Positions 1 through 9,716 are shown, counted from the first letter of the stretch. The stretch: DNA of 64,000 nt from Cellulophaga sp. HaHaR_3_176 (GCF_019021925.1 NZ_CP058990.1:124001-188000), one strand, 5' to 3'. Numbers and translations are program-made. The notes: generated by a model not told the origin, from the sequence alone.

Positions 1-437
1 AAACTTTTAACATGGCAGGCTGGCGTGTAGGTATGGTTTTAGGTAGTGAAGATCATATAAATGCAGTTTTAAAGGTGAAAAGTAATATGGATTCTGGAAT
101 GTTTTACGGAATTCAAAAAGGTGCTATTGAAGCTTTAAAAAGTGGGCAAGACTGGTTTGATAAATTAAACGAAGTTTATAGCAAGCGTAGAGAGTTAGTT
201 TATCAATTAGCAGATAAACTTAATTGTGTTTATGATAGAAATAGTGTTGGTATGTTTGTTTGGGCTAAATTACCAGACGGAGTAAAATCAGCAGAAAATT
301 TTATAGATAACATTTTATATGATAAAAATATATTTATAACACCAGGTACAATATTCGGAAGTAACGGCGAAGGTTATATACGATTTTCACTTTGTGTTAC
401 AGAAGATAAAATTAAAGAAGCAATAAGTAGGTTTTAA
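1..437 (+). CDS. Class I/II aminotransferase, C-terminal part (cut by window edge)
   Basis: This is the C-terminal part of a PLP-dependent class I/II aminotransferase; the N-terminus lies before the window. The frame is open from base 3 and begins TFNMAGWRVG, the strongly conserved segment just after the PLP-lysine region of aspartate-type aminotransferases. The end of the small domain (GEGYIRFSLCV, containing the substrate-carboxylate Arg) is present. It lies 71 bp before tyrA and then the DAHP synthase/chorismate mutase gene, so it probably transaminates an aromatic or prephenate-pathway intermediate. That substrate is inferred from context; the residues seen do not fix it. Confidence 0.9.
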   Translation, partial: TFNMAGWRVGMVLGSEDHINAVLKVKSNMDSGMFYGIQKGAIEALKSGQDWFDKLNEVYSKRRELVYQLADKLNCVYDRNSVGMFVWAKLPDGVKSAENFIDNILYDKNIFITPGTIFGSNGEGYIRFSLCVTEDKIKEAISRF

Positions 438-508
438 AAATAGAAGTAGAGTAGCAAACGAGTAGGTTATATATTTACTTTTTGTATTCTTTTCTTTAGG
501 TAATAAAG

Positions 509-1369
509 ATGAATGTATTTGTAATAGGTGTTGGGTTAATTGGTGGTTCTATGGCCAAGGATATTAAAAAAGAAAATCCAGAGGCGATTGTATACGGTAT
601 AGATATTAACGATAATCACTTAGATGAAGCTTTATCTATTGGTGTAATTGATAAAAAAGCAGTTTATAAAGATTTATCAATAGCGGATATAGTAATTGTC
701 TCAGTGCCCGTAGATATTATGGTTTCAGAACTTCCTAAAGTGTTGGATGTCGTAAATGACGAGGCAGTCGTGTTGGATGCAGGCTCTACAAAAGCTTTAA
801 TTTGTAATACAGTAGCAAATCATCCTAAGAGAAGAAATTTTTTAGCATGCCACCCAATTGCCGGAACTGAATTTTCAGGGCCAGCAGCAGCAATTAATGA
901 TTTATATAAAGGGAAGACAAATATTATTTGCGAAGTAGAAAAAACAGCATTCAAATTGCAAGAAAAAGCATTAGCTATTTTTCAACAATTAGGAATGAGA
1001 ATTAGATATATGAATCCAGAGGCGCATGATAAGCATATAGCATACGTTTCACATTTATCACACATTAGTTCTTTTATGTTAGGAAAGACAGTAATAGAGA
1101 AAGAGAAAAATGAACGTGATATTTTTGACATGGCTGGGAGTGGTTTTGAAAGCACAGTACGTTTAGCAAAAAGTTCTCCAGCAATGTGGACACCTATATT
1201 TAAGCAGAATAAAGACAATGTTATAGAGACCCTTGAGGAGTATATACATAATTTAGAAGCCTTTAAAACCATGATTATTGAAGATGATTATGATGGAATC
1301 TATAAAGAAATGAATAGCACAAATAGAATAAAAGAAATATTAAACGGAATACCTCTAAACAAAAAATAG
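509..1369 (+). CDS. tyrA: Prephenate dehydrogenase
   Basis: Oxidative decarboxylation of prephenate to 4-hydroxyphenylpyruvate in tyrosine synthesis. The 286-residue protein opens with a Rossmann NAD(P)-binding motif (VIGVGLIGGSMA, residues 4-15) and carries the family motif HPIAGTEFSG near residue 114. A helical C-terminal dimerisation domain follows. No ACT domain is present, so tyrosine feedback through such a domain is not expected. It lies 10 bp before the DAHP synthase/chorismate mutase gene and downstream of an aminotransferase, forming a chorismate-to-tyrosine/phenylalanine operon. Length is normal for a monofunctional enzyme. Confidence 0.93.
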   Translation: MNVFVIGVGLIGGSMAKDIKKENPEAIVYGIDINDNHLDEALSIGVIDKKAVYKDLSIADIVIVSVPVDIMVSELPKVLDVVNDEAVVLDAGSTKALICNTVANHPKRRNFLACHPIAGTEFSGPAAAINDLYKGKTNIICEVEKTAFKLQEKALAIFQQLGMRIRYMNPEAHDKHIAYVSHLSHISSFMLGKTVIEKEKNERDIFDMAGSGFESTVRLAKSSPAMWTPIFKQNKDNVIETLEEYIHNLEAFKTMIIEDDYDGIYKEMNSTNRIKEILNGIPLNKK

Positions 1370-1379
1370 AATAGCAGAG

Positions 1380-2462
1380 ATGGAAAATTCAAAACAAATG
1401 AGAACATGGTTGGATGATATGAACCTAGATCATCCACTAGTAATAGCAGGGCCATGTAGTGCGGAAACAGAAGAACAAGTATTGAAAATTGCTCATCAAT
1501 TAAAAGATACTGATGTAAACTATTACCGTGCAGGTATTTGGAAACCAAGAACTCGTCCAGGAATGTTTGAGGGTGTAGGCGCTTTAGGCTTAAAATGGTT
1601 ACAGAAAGTTAAAGCTGAAACAGGTATGAAAACCTGTACAGAAGTTGCAAATGCAGCGCATGTAAAATTAGCTTTAGAGCATGATGTTGATTTATTATGG
1701 ATTGGAGCACGTTCTACAGTAAGTCCATTTATCATGCAAGAAATTGCAGATGCTTTAGGCGATACTGACAAGATTGTATTGGTTAAAAACCCAGTAAACC
1801 CCGATTTAGCGCTTTGGCTAGGTGGAATTGAAAGATTAAAGACGGCAGGTGTTAAAAACTTAGGCGCTATTCATAGAGGTTTCTCTACTTACGAAAAAAC
1901 AAAATATAGAAATATTCCAGAATGGCAATTAGCTATTGAATTTCAGAATAGATTTCCAGATTTACCTTTAATTAATGATCCTTCTCATATTACAGGAAAT
2001 AGAGAAATGATTTTTGATGTATGCCAAACGGCTTTAGATCTTAACTTTGATGGTTTAATGATCGAAACTCATTTTGATCCTGAAAATGCTTGGAGTGATG
2101 CTGCACAGCAAGTAACACCAGAGAAGCTAGTTCAAATCATGCGCGATTTAAAAATTAGAAAAGAATCTGATCCTGAAGCAGAATACAATAGTGATTTGAG
2201 TAATTTAAGAGCTCAGATAGATGTTGTCGATACACAGCTAATTGAAATGCTAGGGAAAAGAATGAAAATTTCTGACGGTATTGGCGCATTAAAAAAGCAA
2301 AAAAATGTTGCTGTTCTTCAATCTAATAGATGGAATCAAATTTTAGGAGCAATGATCCTAGAAGGAGAATCTAAAGGATTAAGTGAAGAATTTATCTTGA
2401 AAATGTTTAAAGCTATTCATCAAGAGTCTATTAATCACCAAGAGAAAGTAATAAATTCATAA
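1380..2462 (+). CDS. Bifunctional DAHP synthase / chorismate mutase (type II, C-terminal)
   Basis: Catalyses the first step of the shikimate pathway (PEP plus erythrose-4-phosphate to DAHP) and also chorismate to prephenate. Residues about 1-260 are a KDO8P-synthase-like DAHP synthase barrel (VIAGPCSAE near residue 21, GIWKPRTRPG near 52, DPSHITGNR near 200). Residues about 270-360 form an AroQ-type chorismate mutase helix bundle (LRAQIDVVDTQLIEMLGKRM). The mutase-at-C-terminus order is the one known from Bacteroidota. In that family the mutase domain also serves as the allosteric prephenate sensor, which probably applies here. Last gene of the operon, followed by a terminator hairpin. Confidence 0.93.
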   Translation: MENSKQMRTWLDDMNLDHPLVIAGPCSAETEEQVLKIAHQLKDTDVNYYRAGIWKPRTRPGMFEGVGALGLKWLQKVKAETGMKTCTEVANAAHVKLALEHDVDLLWIGARSTVSPFIMQEIADALGDTDKIVLVKNPVNPDLALWLGGIERLKTAGVKNLGAIHRGFSTYEKTKYRNIPEWQLAIEFQNRFPDLPLINDPSHITGNREMIFDVCQTALDLNFDGLMIETHFDPENAWSDAAQQVTPEKLVQIMRDLKIRKESDPEAEYNSDLSNLRAQIDVVDTQLIEMLGKRMKISDGIGALKKQKNVAVLQSNRWNQILGAMILEGESKGLSEEFILKMFKAIHQESINHQEKVINS

Positions 2463-2494
2463 GTAATAAATCTTTTTACTTATAATATAATATG

Positions 2495-2524
2495 AAACCC
2501 GTTTTTTGTAAAACGGGTTTTTTT
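2495..2524 (+). terminator. Rho-independent terminator of the aromatic operon
   Basis: The arms AAACCCGTTTT and AAAACGGGTTT pair around a short TTGT loop and are followed by a T-run. It lies 32 bp after the DAHP synthase/chorismate mutase stop. Confidence 0.9.
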
Positions 2525-2588
2525 GTATTCAAAACTGTAACATCTCATTAAAGTTATAGTCTTTACATAAATCAATTAAAAACCAATT

Positions 2589-3263
2589 ATGAAAAAAGTA
2601 ATACTTATAAGCCTACTCTTTATCTCAATAACGGCTTTTGCACAACGAATAGTAGATAAAGATATGGGGAGTTTTAATGAGATTAAAGTATACGACCTTA
2701 TTGAAGTCAATTTAATAAAATCTGATGAAAATAGAGTTTTAATAAAGGGCGATAATGTTGATGATATCAATTTAGTTAATAAGGATGGAGTTCTAAAAAT
2801 AAAAATGGAATTTGAAAAAATATTCCACGGAGAAAATACATTTGTTGAAGTATATTATACAGATTTAGATTTGATAGATGGTAATGAAGGGGCAAGAATA
2901 ACATCTAACGAAACTATCGAACAAAATGCATTAGAGCTTAAAGTTCAAGAAGGAGCAAAAATAAAAGTAGGTTTAAAAGTTTCTTATTTAGTAGTAAGAG
3001 CTGTGACGGGAGGTATAGTAGAGGCTTCAGGTGTATCTGAAAATCAAGATGTAGTTTTAAACACAGGGGGCATTTACGAAGGCCGTTCTTTAAGAACTCG
3101 AATCGCTAAAGTGAAAATTACAGCAGGGGGTGAAGCTGAGGTGTATGTTTCAGAAAGGTTGGATGTGAAGGTTAAAGCAGGTGGTGATGTTGATGTTTAT
3201 GGCAGCCCAAAAGAAGTAAATAAAAGCACTTTTGTAGGTGGTAGTATCCGTATAGTTGATTAA
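2589..3263 (+). CDS. Secreted DUF2807 (GIN-type beta-helix) protein
   Basis: Exported protein of 224 residues with a signal peptide (MKKVILISLLFISITAFAQ, cleavage after about residue 19). The body has the features of the DUF2807 'putative auto-transporter adhesin head GIN' family. It starts with a core like FNEIKVYDLIEVNLIKSDE, continues as short repeating beta-strands rich in G and V, and ends in repeated KVKAGGDVDVYG-like turns typical of a beta-helix. The function of such proteins in Flavobacteria is unknown; surface or periplasmic location is inferred. It is monocistronic between two terminators. Confidence 0.8.
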   Translation: MKKVILISLLFISITAFAQRIVDKDMGSFNEIKVYDLIEVNLIKSDENRVLIKGDNVDDINLVNKDGVLKIKMEFEKIFHGENTFVEVYYTDLDLIDGNEGARITSNETIEQNALELKVQEGAKIKVGLKVSYLVVRAVTGGIVEASGVSENQDVVLNTGGIYEGRSLRTRIAKVKITAGGEAEVYVSERLDVKVKAGGDVDVYGSPKEVNKSTFVGGSIRIVD

Positions 3264-3280
3264 GGTTATTTATTTTATTA

Positions 3281-3321
3281 TAGAAGCCTTTATTTTAGTC
3301 AAACTAAAATAAAGGCTTCTA
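3281..3321. terminator. Bidirectional terminator between convergent genes
   Basis: A perfect inverted repeat with 18-bp arms (TAGAAGCCTTTATTTTAG and its complement) surrounds a 5-base loop. It lies between the convergent DUF2807 gene and the minus-strand gene ending at 3343, so it can end transcripts from both sides. Confidence 0.88.
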
Positions 3322-3342
3322 TATTTTACTTATAATTACTGT

Positions 3343-3777
3343 TTATTTTTTAAAGATATATCTTGTAATAAAAATACCAGGATCACCCTTTGTAGAGCTT
3401 TCAACAGCACTTGTTACAAAAGCTAATTCCCAGCCTTCAGCTACCATTGTATTAATTTTAGAAGTTATAATAGCATCATTGGCAGCAATATTCTGAAAGC
3501 GAATACCTGCGATGTTGTAAAAGTTTAATAATTTAGTTTCATCAAAATCTTTTACACGAATGTCACCTCTATCAGATTTATTTCGGGTATTATCCTCTTC
3601 AGTTTGTGTTGTAGTGTATTCTTTATAATCTTTATCTTCATTAGCGCTAATAATTCTTGATCTACCTAATCCACTTGATACGATTGATTCAACACTAGTA
3701 ATTACTTTAAATTCCTGAGCAAATGCGTCAATTGAGCTAATAGCTAATAAAATGGCAAATAATAATACTTTTTTCAT
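3343..3777 (-). CDS. Secreted protein, DUF4177-like C-terminus
   Basis: A 144-residue protein with a clear signal peptide ending IDAFAQ (cleavage near residue 21). A polar middle segment (about 40-75) is rich in D, E, K, T and R and looks disordered. Residues about 85-144 contain a segment ending in VAEGWELAFV, which resembles the 'GWELV' core of DUF4177 proteins, and then a strand RYIFKK. No catalytic motif is visible. It is a single-gene unit, convergent with the DUF2807 gene. Function unknown. Confidence 0.7.
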   Translation of the reverse strand: MKKVLLFAILLAISSIDAFAQEFKVITSVESIVSSGLGRSRIISANEDKDYKEYTTTQTEEDNTRNKSDRGDIRVKDFDETKLLNFYNIAGIRFQNIAANDAIITSKINTMVAEGWELAFVTSAVESSTKGDPGIFITRYIFKK

Positions 3778-3976
3778 GATACTTAAAATTTTGGTTAGTT
3801 ATTGTATTTGATTCAAAAATAGCAACTTATATTTTCTTGTGCTCAATATTTCTGATTAACATTACTTTTTTTGAAGAATAATTAAAAACTATATGAAATC
3901 AAAATGGAATGCTTAGAGTGCAGTTGTTACAGAGAAAAGTTGTTATTTTGTGTTTTAACATTTGTAAAGATATTTA

Positions 3977-4930
3977 ATGATAGGAGTTGTATATAAATCT
4001 ACCGGTAGTTGGTACACTGTTAAGGCAACAAGTGGTGATTTTTATGAATGCAGGATTAAAGGTAAATTTCGAATAAAAGGAATAAAAAGCACGAACCCTA
4101 TAGCTGTTGGAGACAAGGTAACCTTCGAGGTTGAAGAAACTGGAGATGAAACAGTAGGTGTTATTTCTGAAATTGCTAATAGGAAAAATTATATCATTCG
4201 AAAATCGGTAAACCTATCTAAGCAAACACATATTATTGCAGCAAATTTAGATCAGGTTTTTTTAATGGTAACTTTAAATAACCCACCTACCTCAACAAGT
4301 TTTATCGATCGGTTTTTAGTAACGGCAGAGGCATATCAAATTCCGGCAATTCTATTATTTAATAAAACAGATACTTATAGTCCTGAAGAAACGGATGAAA
4401 TAAAATATTTAGCAGCTTTGTATAGAAGCATTGGATATCAATGTATTGGGATTTCTTCTACAACGGGTAAAAATATTGATCAGGTTAAAGAGCTAATGAG
4501 TGGAAAAACTAGTATGTTTTCTGGACATTCTGGTGTAGGTAAATCAACATTAGTAAATACAATTGAACCTAAGTTAGATTTAAAAACAAAAAAAATATCT
4601 ACCCAACATTCTCAAGGGCAGCATACGACCACCTTTGCAGAAATGTATGATTTAGAATTTGGAGCTAAAATTATAGACACCCCAGGTATTAAAGGTTTTG
4701 GAATTGTTGATATGGAAAAAGAAGAGATAGGGAATTATTTTCCAGATTTTTTTAAATTGAAAGATCAATGTAAATTCAATAATTGCTTACATATTGAAGA
4801 GCCAAAATGTGCAATTAAAGATGCCTTAGATAATGATGAAATAGCATGGAGTAGGTACCGTAGTTATGTTCAGATGATTAAAGGAGAAGAAGAAAATTAT
4901 AGAGTTGATATTCACGGAGAAAAAAAGTGA
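3977..4930 (+). CDS. rsgA: Ribosome small subunit-dependent GTPase RsgA
   Basis: Late 30S ribosome maturation GTPase, 317 residues. The order of motifs is circularly permuted as expected: an N-terminal OB fold, then G4 NKTD (near residue 128), then the P-loop GHSGVGKST (183-191), then DTPGIKGFG (G3). The C-terminal zinc knuckle CKFNNCLHIEEPKC is intact. The ATG at 3977 gives a normal-length N-terminus. Its stop overlaps the GTG start of dtd, so the two genes are translationally coupled. Confidence 0.95.
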   Translation: MIGVVYKSTGSWYTVKATSGDFYECRIKGKFRIKGIKSTNPIAVGDKVTFEVEETGDETVGVISEIANRKNYIIRKSVNLSKQTHIIAANLDQVFLMVTLNNPPTSTSFIDRFLVTAEAYQIPAILLFNKTDTYSPEETDEIKYLAALYRSIGYQCIGISSTTGKNIDQVKELMSGKTSMFSGHSGVGKSTLVNTIEPKLDLKTKKISTQHSQGQHTTTFAEMYDLEFGAKIIDTPGIKGFGIVDMEKEEIGNYFPDFFKLKDQCKFNNCLHIEEPKCAIKDALDNDEIAWSRYRSYVQMIKGEEENYRVDIHGEKK

Positions 4931-5379
4931 GAGCAGTAATACAAAGAGTTTCTAGGGCCAGTGTAGCTGTAGATGGTAGTTTGATTGCTAAAATAGGAGA
5001 AGGTATATTACTTCTTTTAGGAATAGAAAATTCAGATACCAGAGAAGATATAGAGTGGCTTTCAAGAAAAGTTGCAAACCTTCGTATTTTTAATGATAAA
5101 GACGGAGTTATGAATACATCTTTATTAGATAGTAATGGAGAGGCGATTGTTGTTAGTCAATTTACACTACATGCAGCAACAAAAAAAGGCAATCGACCAT
5201 CTTATATTAAAGCAGCTAAACCGGATATAGCTATTCCGCTTTATGAACAATTTATAACTCAATTAGAAAAAGATTTAGGTAAGCGTATCGGCACAGGAGT
5301 TTTTGGAGCAGATATGAAAGTTGATTTATTAAATGATGGGCCTGTGACTATTATAGTCGACACAAAAAATAAAGAATAG
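4927..5379 (+). CDS. dtd: D-aminoacyl-tRNA deacylase
   Basis: Hydrolyses D-amino acids mis-attached to tRNA (chirality proofreading). The 150-residue length is normal. The family motifs SQFTLHA (near residue 78) and NDGPVTIIV (near 136, with the cross-subunit Gly-cisPro) are both present. It begins with GTG in a GTGA overlap with the rsgA stop, and this start restores the universal MRAVIQRV N-terminus. Confidence 0.96.
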   Translation: MRAVIQRVSRASVAVDGSLIAKIGEGILLLLGIENSDTREDIEWLSRKVANLRIFNDKDGVMNTSLLDSNGEAIVVSQFTLHAATKKGNRPSYIKAAKPDIAIPLYEQFITQLEKDLGKRIGTGVFGADMKVDLLNDGPVTIIVDTKNKE

Positions 5380-5459
5380 TGTAGTTTGTCGATTTTTTAA
5401 CTAATTATCCTGATAATTTGCGATATTCCAGTTAGAATTTCAGACCAAACCACAACCAA

Positions 5460-7370
5460 ATGCGCTTTTCTCTTTTTGCGGCATGTATTTTTATATGTCA
5501 AATTATTACTTCACAAGATTTAAATTACCAATCCTTAATTATTGATAAAAAGTTAACTGAAAACGCAAATGCTGTTGTTCGGCTAGATGATGTAACTGTT
5601 ACAATTAACTCTATAAAAGAAATGGTTGTAACAGAAAGAAGAGTTGTTACGGTATTGAATAAGTTAGGTAATAGTAGTGTTCATGCTAGAGAATGGTATA
5701 ACGATTCGGAAAAAATAAAAAATATTCAAGCTCTAGTTTATGATAGGTTTGGAAAAGAAATTGATAAAATAAAAGAAAAAGATTTTAAAGATGTTAGTGC
5801 GGTTAGCGGAGGTACTTTGTACTCCGATTCTCGAGTAAAATATTTAGATTATACGCCTGTTGGTTACCCTTACACTATTGAGTTTAATGTTGAAACGATA
5901 ACCAGTAATACAGGTGCTGTTCCTGGGTTTTATTTTTTAGATAATTTTTTGGTAAGCTCTGAACAAAGCAAATACATAATAAATTTTCCATCACAAGAAT
6001 TAAAGCCAATTATAAAAGAAAAGAATTTTGGAGATTTAAATATTTCTAAATCAGAAACGTCTAATAGTATTACATATATATCAAAAAAAATACCAGCAAT
6101 TAGAAAAGAAGCTTTAAGTCCAAATTTTAAAAGCATAATGCCTAGTGTAATACCTCGTATGGTTAATTTTTCCTATGGAGATTATATTGGTAAAATAGAA
6201 AACTGGAATGATGTTAGTATTTGGATGTATTCTAATTTACTAAAAGGTCAAGATGAGCTGTCGGAAGGAACGAAAAATAAAGCACATTCGCTAGTTTCTG
6301 GCATTGATGATGATTTAGAAAAAGCCAAAATTATTTACAAATATGTACAAGAAAACACTCGGTATATAAGTGTACAGATCGGCATTGGGGGGTTGCAGCC
6401 TATTAGTGCAATTGAAGTAGATAGGGTGAAATTTGGAGATTGTAAAGGTTTGTCTAATTACACAAAAGCTTTATTGAAAGAGGTTGGAGTAATTTCATAT
6501 TATACACATGTAGAATCTGGTGTAGATAAAATCAGTTTTGAAATCGATTTCCCTAGTCTAGGCGCTGGTGATCATGTGATTTTAGCAATACCATATAATG
6601 ATCAATTTTATTGGATAGATTGTACATCGCAAATACACCCTTTTGGATTTATTGGTGATTTTACAGATGATAGACAGGTACTTGTTATCAAACCAGATGG
6701 GGGCGAACTTGTTACAACTACATCTTATATAAACGAGCAAAATTCACAAACAATAAAAGGGGAGTATACTATAGCGGATGATAATAGTCTTAAAGCTACC
6801 TTTTATATAAAAACAAAAGGTATTCAATATGATAATCGTTTTTCAATGGAATACGATACAAAAGAAGATGTGGTCGCTTATTATAAAGATAATTGGAGTA
6901 ACGTAAACAATTTGTTAATAGATGAATTTTCATTTGAAAATGATAAAAATCAGATTGAATTTACTGAAAAATTAAATGTTTCAGCGACAAATTATACCAG
7001 TAAAAGTGGAGATCGAATTTTATTCGCTTTCAATGCATTTAATAAAAATAAATATGTTCCAAAAAGATACAGGAATAGGAAGTTACCTTTTAAAATTAAC
7101 AGAGGTTATTTAGATGAAGATGAGTTTGTAATTCACCTGCCCGAAGGCTTTACAATTGAAGCAATGCCAAGTATTAAAACAATTAAAAATGAATTTGGAT
7201 CTTATATTTTAAGCTTTAAAACACTTGAAGAAGGAAAAACTATTCAGTACAATAGAAAGTTGTTGATTAAAGAAGGGGAGTATACTAAAGATGAATATGA
7301 AGAGTATAGAAATTTTAGAAAGGAAATAGCGAGTACTGATAATTCAAAAATTGTTTTGATAAAAATATAA
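5460..7370 (+). CDS. Exported DUF3857 / transglutaminase-like protein
   Basis: A 636-residue exported protein with a signal peptide (cleavage near residue 18, ITSQ). Residues about 55-215 match the DUF3857 beta-rich domain. Residues about 280-400 are a transglutaminase-like fold with the catalytic Cys in FGDCKG (Cys328), a following GDHVIL histidine segment and YWIDCTSQ supplying the Asp. The C-terminal 200 residues are beta-rich, as in DUF3858. Such proteins are common and often duplicated in Flavobacteriaceae, with no settled substrate. The next gene is a wrecked paralogue of the same family. Confidence 0.85.
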   Translation: MRFSLFAACIFICQIITSQDLNYQSLIIDKKLTENANAVVRLDDVTVTINSIKEMVVTERRVVTVLNKLGNSSVHAREWYNDSEKIKNIQALVYDRFGKEIDKIKEKDFKDVSAVSGGTLYSDSRVKYLDYTPVGYPYTIEFNVETITSNTGAVPGFYFLDNFLVSSEQSKYIINFPSQELKPIIKEKNFGDLNISKSETSNSITYISKKIPAIRKEALSPNFKSIMPSVIPRMVNFSYGDYIGKIENWNDVSIWMYSNLLKGQDELSEGTKNKAHSLVSGIDDDLEKAKIIYKYVQENTRYISVQIGIGGLQPISAIEVDRVKFGDCKGLSNYTKALLKEVGVISYYTHVESGVDKISFEIDFPSLGAGDHVILAIPYNDQFYWIDCTSQIHPFGFIGDFTDDRQVLVIKPDGGELVTTTSYINEQNSQTIKGEYTIADDNSLKATFYIKTKGIQYDNRFSMEYDTKEDVVAYYKDNWSNVNNLLIDEFSFENDKNQIEFTEKLNVSATNYTSKSGDRILFAFNAFNKNKYVPKRYRNRKLPFKINRGYLDEDEFVIHLPEGFTIEAMPSIKTIKNEFGSYILSFKTLEEGKTIQYNRKLLIKEGEYTKDEYEEYRNFRKEIASTDNSKIVLIKI

Positions 7371-7393
7371 AACCAAACCAGATTAATTAATAT

Positions 7394-8097
7394 ATGAAAT
7401 TATTAATCACATTACTTATTATGTTCTCCTTTGCATTTTCTTTAAATGCTCAAGATTATAAATTCGGAAAAGTTTCAAAAGAAGAATTAGAAGAAACCTT
7501 TTATGATAAAGATTAAACAGCCATAGCAGCGGTTATATATAGAGAGGTTGATTTGAAATATGAATACGTAAACGATAAAGGTTTTCAGATTCAAACCTCA
7601 ATTCATGAAAGAATAAAGATATATAATAAAGAACGTTTCGATTATGTAACAAAATCAGAGTTGTTATATATAAAAATGGAGGATCAGTTAGAGAAAAATT
7701 AAGAAGCCTAAAAGCGGTTACTTATAATTTGGTAGGTGATAAAATATATTTGTCACCAATGCTATTTAAAACAACGAATGAAAATCCGTTTAAGTTAGAA
7801 ACAAGAAATTATCTAATAGATTTTGTATATCCAAAAACGGAAAAAGGAAAAATTCATATTGAAATTCCAGAAGGATATAAGGTTGATTCTTACCCTAAGT
7901 CAATTGTTCTAGGGTTACCAGATGAAAAAGGAATGTTTAAATATAATGTTTCGGTAAGTGCTAATCTTATAACAACAATAGTATCTACATCTATAAATAC
8001 GTCTATTTTTGGTACAGAAACATATGCTGCATTAAAAGATTTTTATAGACTATTCGTTGAAAAACAAACAGAAAAAGTAGTTTTGTCTAAAATCTAA
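7394..8097 (+). pseudogene. Decayed DUF3857/transglutaminase-like paralogue
   Basis: Remnant of a second protein of the same type as its upstream neighbour. The N-terminus is readable from ATG 7394 (signal peptide then AQDYKFGKVSKEELEE). It meets an in-frame TAA at 7514 where the frame otherwise continues as TAIAAVIYREVDLKYEY. A frameshift near 7676 is needed to reach SVREKLRSLKAVTYNLVGDKIY. That joins directly to a C-terminal piece (PEGYKVDSYPKSIVLGLPDE ... VEKQTEKVVLSKI), so the central catalytic region of several hundred residues is deleted. One stop, one frameshift and one large deletion make expression of a working protein implausible. The 122-residue ORF at 7729-8097 is only the tail. 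Confidence 0.87.
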
Positions 8098-8101
8098 ATA
8101 C

Positions 8102-8428
8102 ATGAATATTTCTAACGCACAACAAGAGGTTGATAATTGGATAAAAGAACATGGTGTTCGTTACTTCAATGAATTAACAAATATGGCACAACTAACTGAA
8201 GAGGTTGGTGAGGTTGCACGTATAATAGCACGTAGGTATGGTGAGCAAAGCGAAAAAGAATCAGATAAAAATAAAGATCTAGGAGAAGAATTAGCTGATG
8301 TCATGTTCGTTGTTTTGTGTTTGGCGAACCAAACAGGAATAGATTTACAACAAGCTTTTGATAAAAAGTTAGATTTAAAAACAAAGCGTGATCATGATAG
8401 GCATCACAATAATAAAAAGTTGAAATAG
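8102..8428 (+). CDS. MazG-family nucleotide pyrophosphohydrolase
   Basis: A small (108-residue) all-alpha NTP pyrophosphohydrolase. The MazG/dUTPase-like metal-binding signature is visible: LTEEVGEVARI (residues 30-40), then a polar loop, then LGEELADVMFVVLCLAN (about 60-76), supplying the EExxE and ExxD pairs that bind magnesium. It is a single-domain form, shorter than E. coli MazG. It starts 4 bp after the pseudogene stop. The exact nucleotide substrate cannot be told from sequence. Confidence 0.87.
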   Translation: MNISNAQQEVDNWIKEHGVRYFNELTNMAQLTEEVGEVARIIARRYGEQSEKESDKNKDLGEELADVMFVVLCLANQTGIDLQQAFDKKLDLKTKRDHDRHHNNKKLK

Positions 8429-8483
8429 TAGTATATTTACCACTTAATTTTTCGAGACTAGAAATTTTCTAAACCATACTGCA

Positions 8484-9716
8484 TTGAAATTACATTTAAC
8501 ATCGCCAGAGAGCAATCATATACAAGCAAATATTAAAGTAACCGGCTCTAAAAGTGAGTCTAACAGAATTTTATTATTACAAGCTTTGTATTCAAACATT
8601 AAGATAGAAAACGTATCTAATTCTGACGATGCTCAGGTAATGGCAAAAGGTTTAGGTATTGAAAATGGTGAGGTAGATATACATCATGCAGGTACTGCAA
8701 TGCGTTTTTTAACAGCTTATTTTGCAACTCAAGAAGGGAAAAATGTTATTTTAACAGGTTCTCAACGTATGACGGAGCGTCCTATCAAAGTTTTGGTAGA
8801 TGCTTTAAGAGAATTAGGAGCTGAAATTAGTTATGTAAAAAATGAAGGATATCCTCCAATAAAAATTACAGGAAAAAAAATAAATAAAAATAAAGTATCA
8901 CTTCCCGCAAATATTAGTAGTCAATATATTTCGGCTTTATTGTTAACTGCTCCAAGTTTAGAAAATGGAATAGAGCTAGAGTTGGTAGGTAAAATAACCT
9001 CAGTTCCTTACATTAAAATGACATTAGCTCTTTTAACACAATTAGGAATAAAAAACTCTTTTGAAGGAAACAGTATCAAAGTACATTCAAAAAAGACAGT
9101 TGAAAACCAAACTTTAGTAGTAGAGTCAGATTGGAGTTCGGCATCATATTTTTATAGTATAGCAGCTTTGTCAGAAGTTGGTTCTAAGTTTACGCTGTCG
9201 GCTTACAAGCAAAATAGCCTACAGGGAGATAGTGTGTTAGCAGAAATTTATAAAGAATTTGGTGTAGATACCGTTTTTATAAATAATAAAATTGAACTTC
9301 ATAAAGTGAAAAAACCACAAATAGAGGTTTTGGAGTGGGACTTAGCTAATGCACCAGATATTGCACAAACAATATCTGTCACTTGTTTAGGGCTAGGTAT
9401 AGGATGTTACCTAACAGGTTTACATACACTGAAAATTAAAGAAACTGATAGATTAGAAGCCTTGTATATAGAGTTGTCAAAACTAGGAGCTTCTATATTA
9501 GTTACAGATAAAGATTTGACATTACAGCCTACATCAGTTATAAATGCAGATATTTCTATTGATACGTATAACGATCATAGAATGGCAATGGCCTTTGCGC
9601 CACTTGCTTTTAAAACATCAATAATTATAAACGATGCAGGGGTAGTTTCTAAATCTTATCCTGATTTTTGGACAGATATGGAACAAGTTCAAATTGGTGT
9701 TAAACCGTTGAACTAA
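8484..9716 (+). CDS. aroA: 3-phosphoshikimate 1-carboxyvinyltransferase (EPSP synthase)
   Basis: Transfers enolpyruvate from PEP to shikimate-3-phosphate, the sixth shikimate step. The 410-residue protein shows the family landmarks: GSKSESNR near residue 22 (substrate-binding Lys and Ser), HAGTAMRFLTAYFA near 65, TGSQRMTERP near 84, and the C-terminal KETDRLEAL and YNDHRMAMAFA motifs. TTG 8484 is chosen as start because MKLHLTSPES leads directly into the first strand. It is the one aromatic gene here outside the operon at the left edge. Confidence 0.94.
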   Translation: MKLHLTSPESNHIQANIKVTGSKSESNRILLLQALYSNIKIENVSNSDDAQVMAKGLGIENGEVDIHHAGTAMRFLTAYFATQEGKNVILTGSQRMTERPIKVLVDALRELGAEISYVKNEGYPPIKITGKKINKNKVSLPANISSQYISALLLTAPSLENGIELELVGKITSVPYIKMTLALLTQLGIKNSFEGNSIKVHSKKTVENQTLVVESDWSSASYFYSIAALSEVGSKFTLSAYKQNSLQGDSVLAEIYKEFGVDTVFINNKIELHKVKKPQIEVLEWDLANAPDIAQTISVTCLGLGIGCYLTGLHTLKIKETDRLEALYIELSKLGASILVTDKDLTLQPTSVINADISIDTYNDHRMAMAFAPLAFKTSIIINDAGVVSKSYPDFWTDMEQVQIGVKPLN

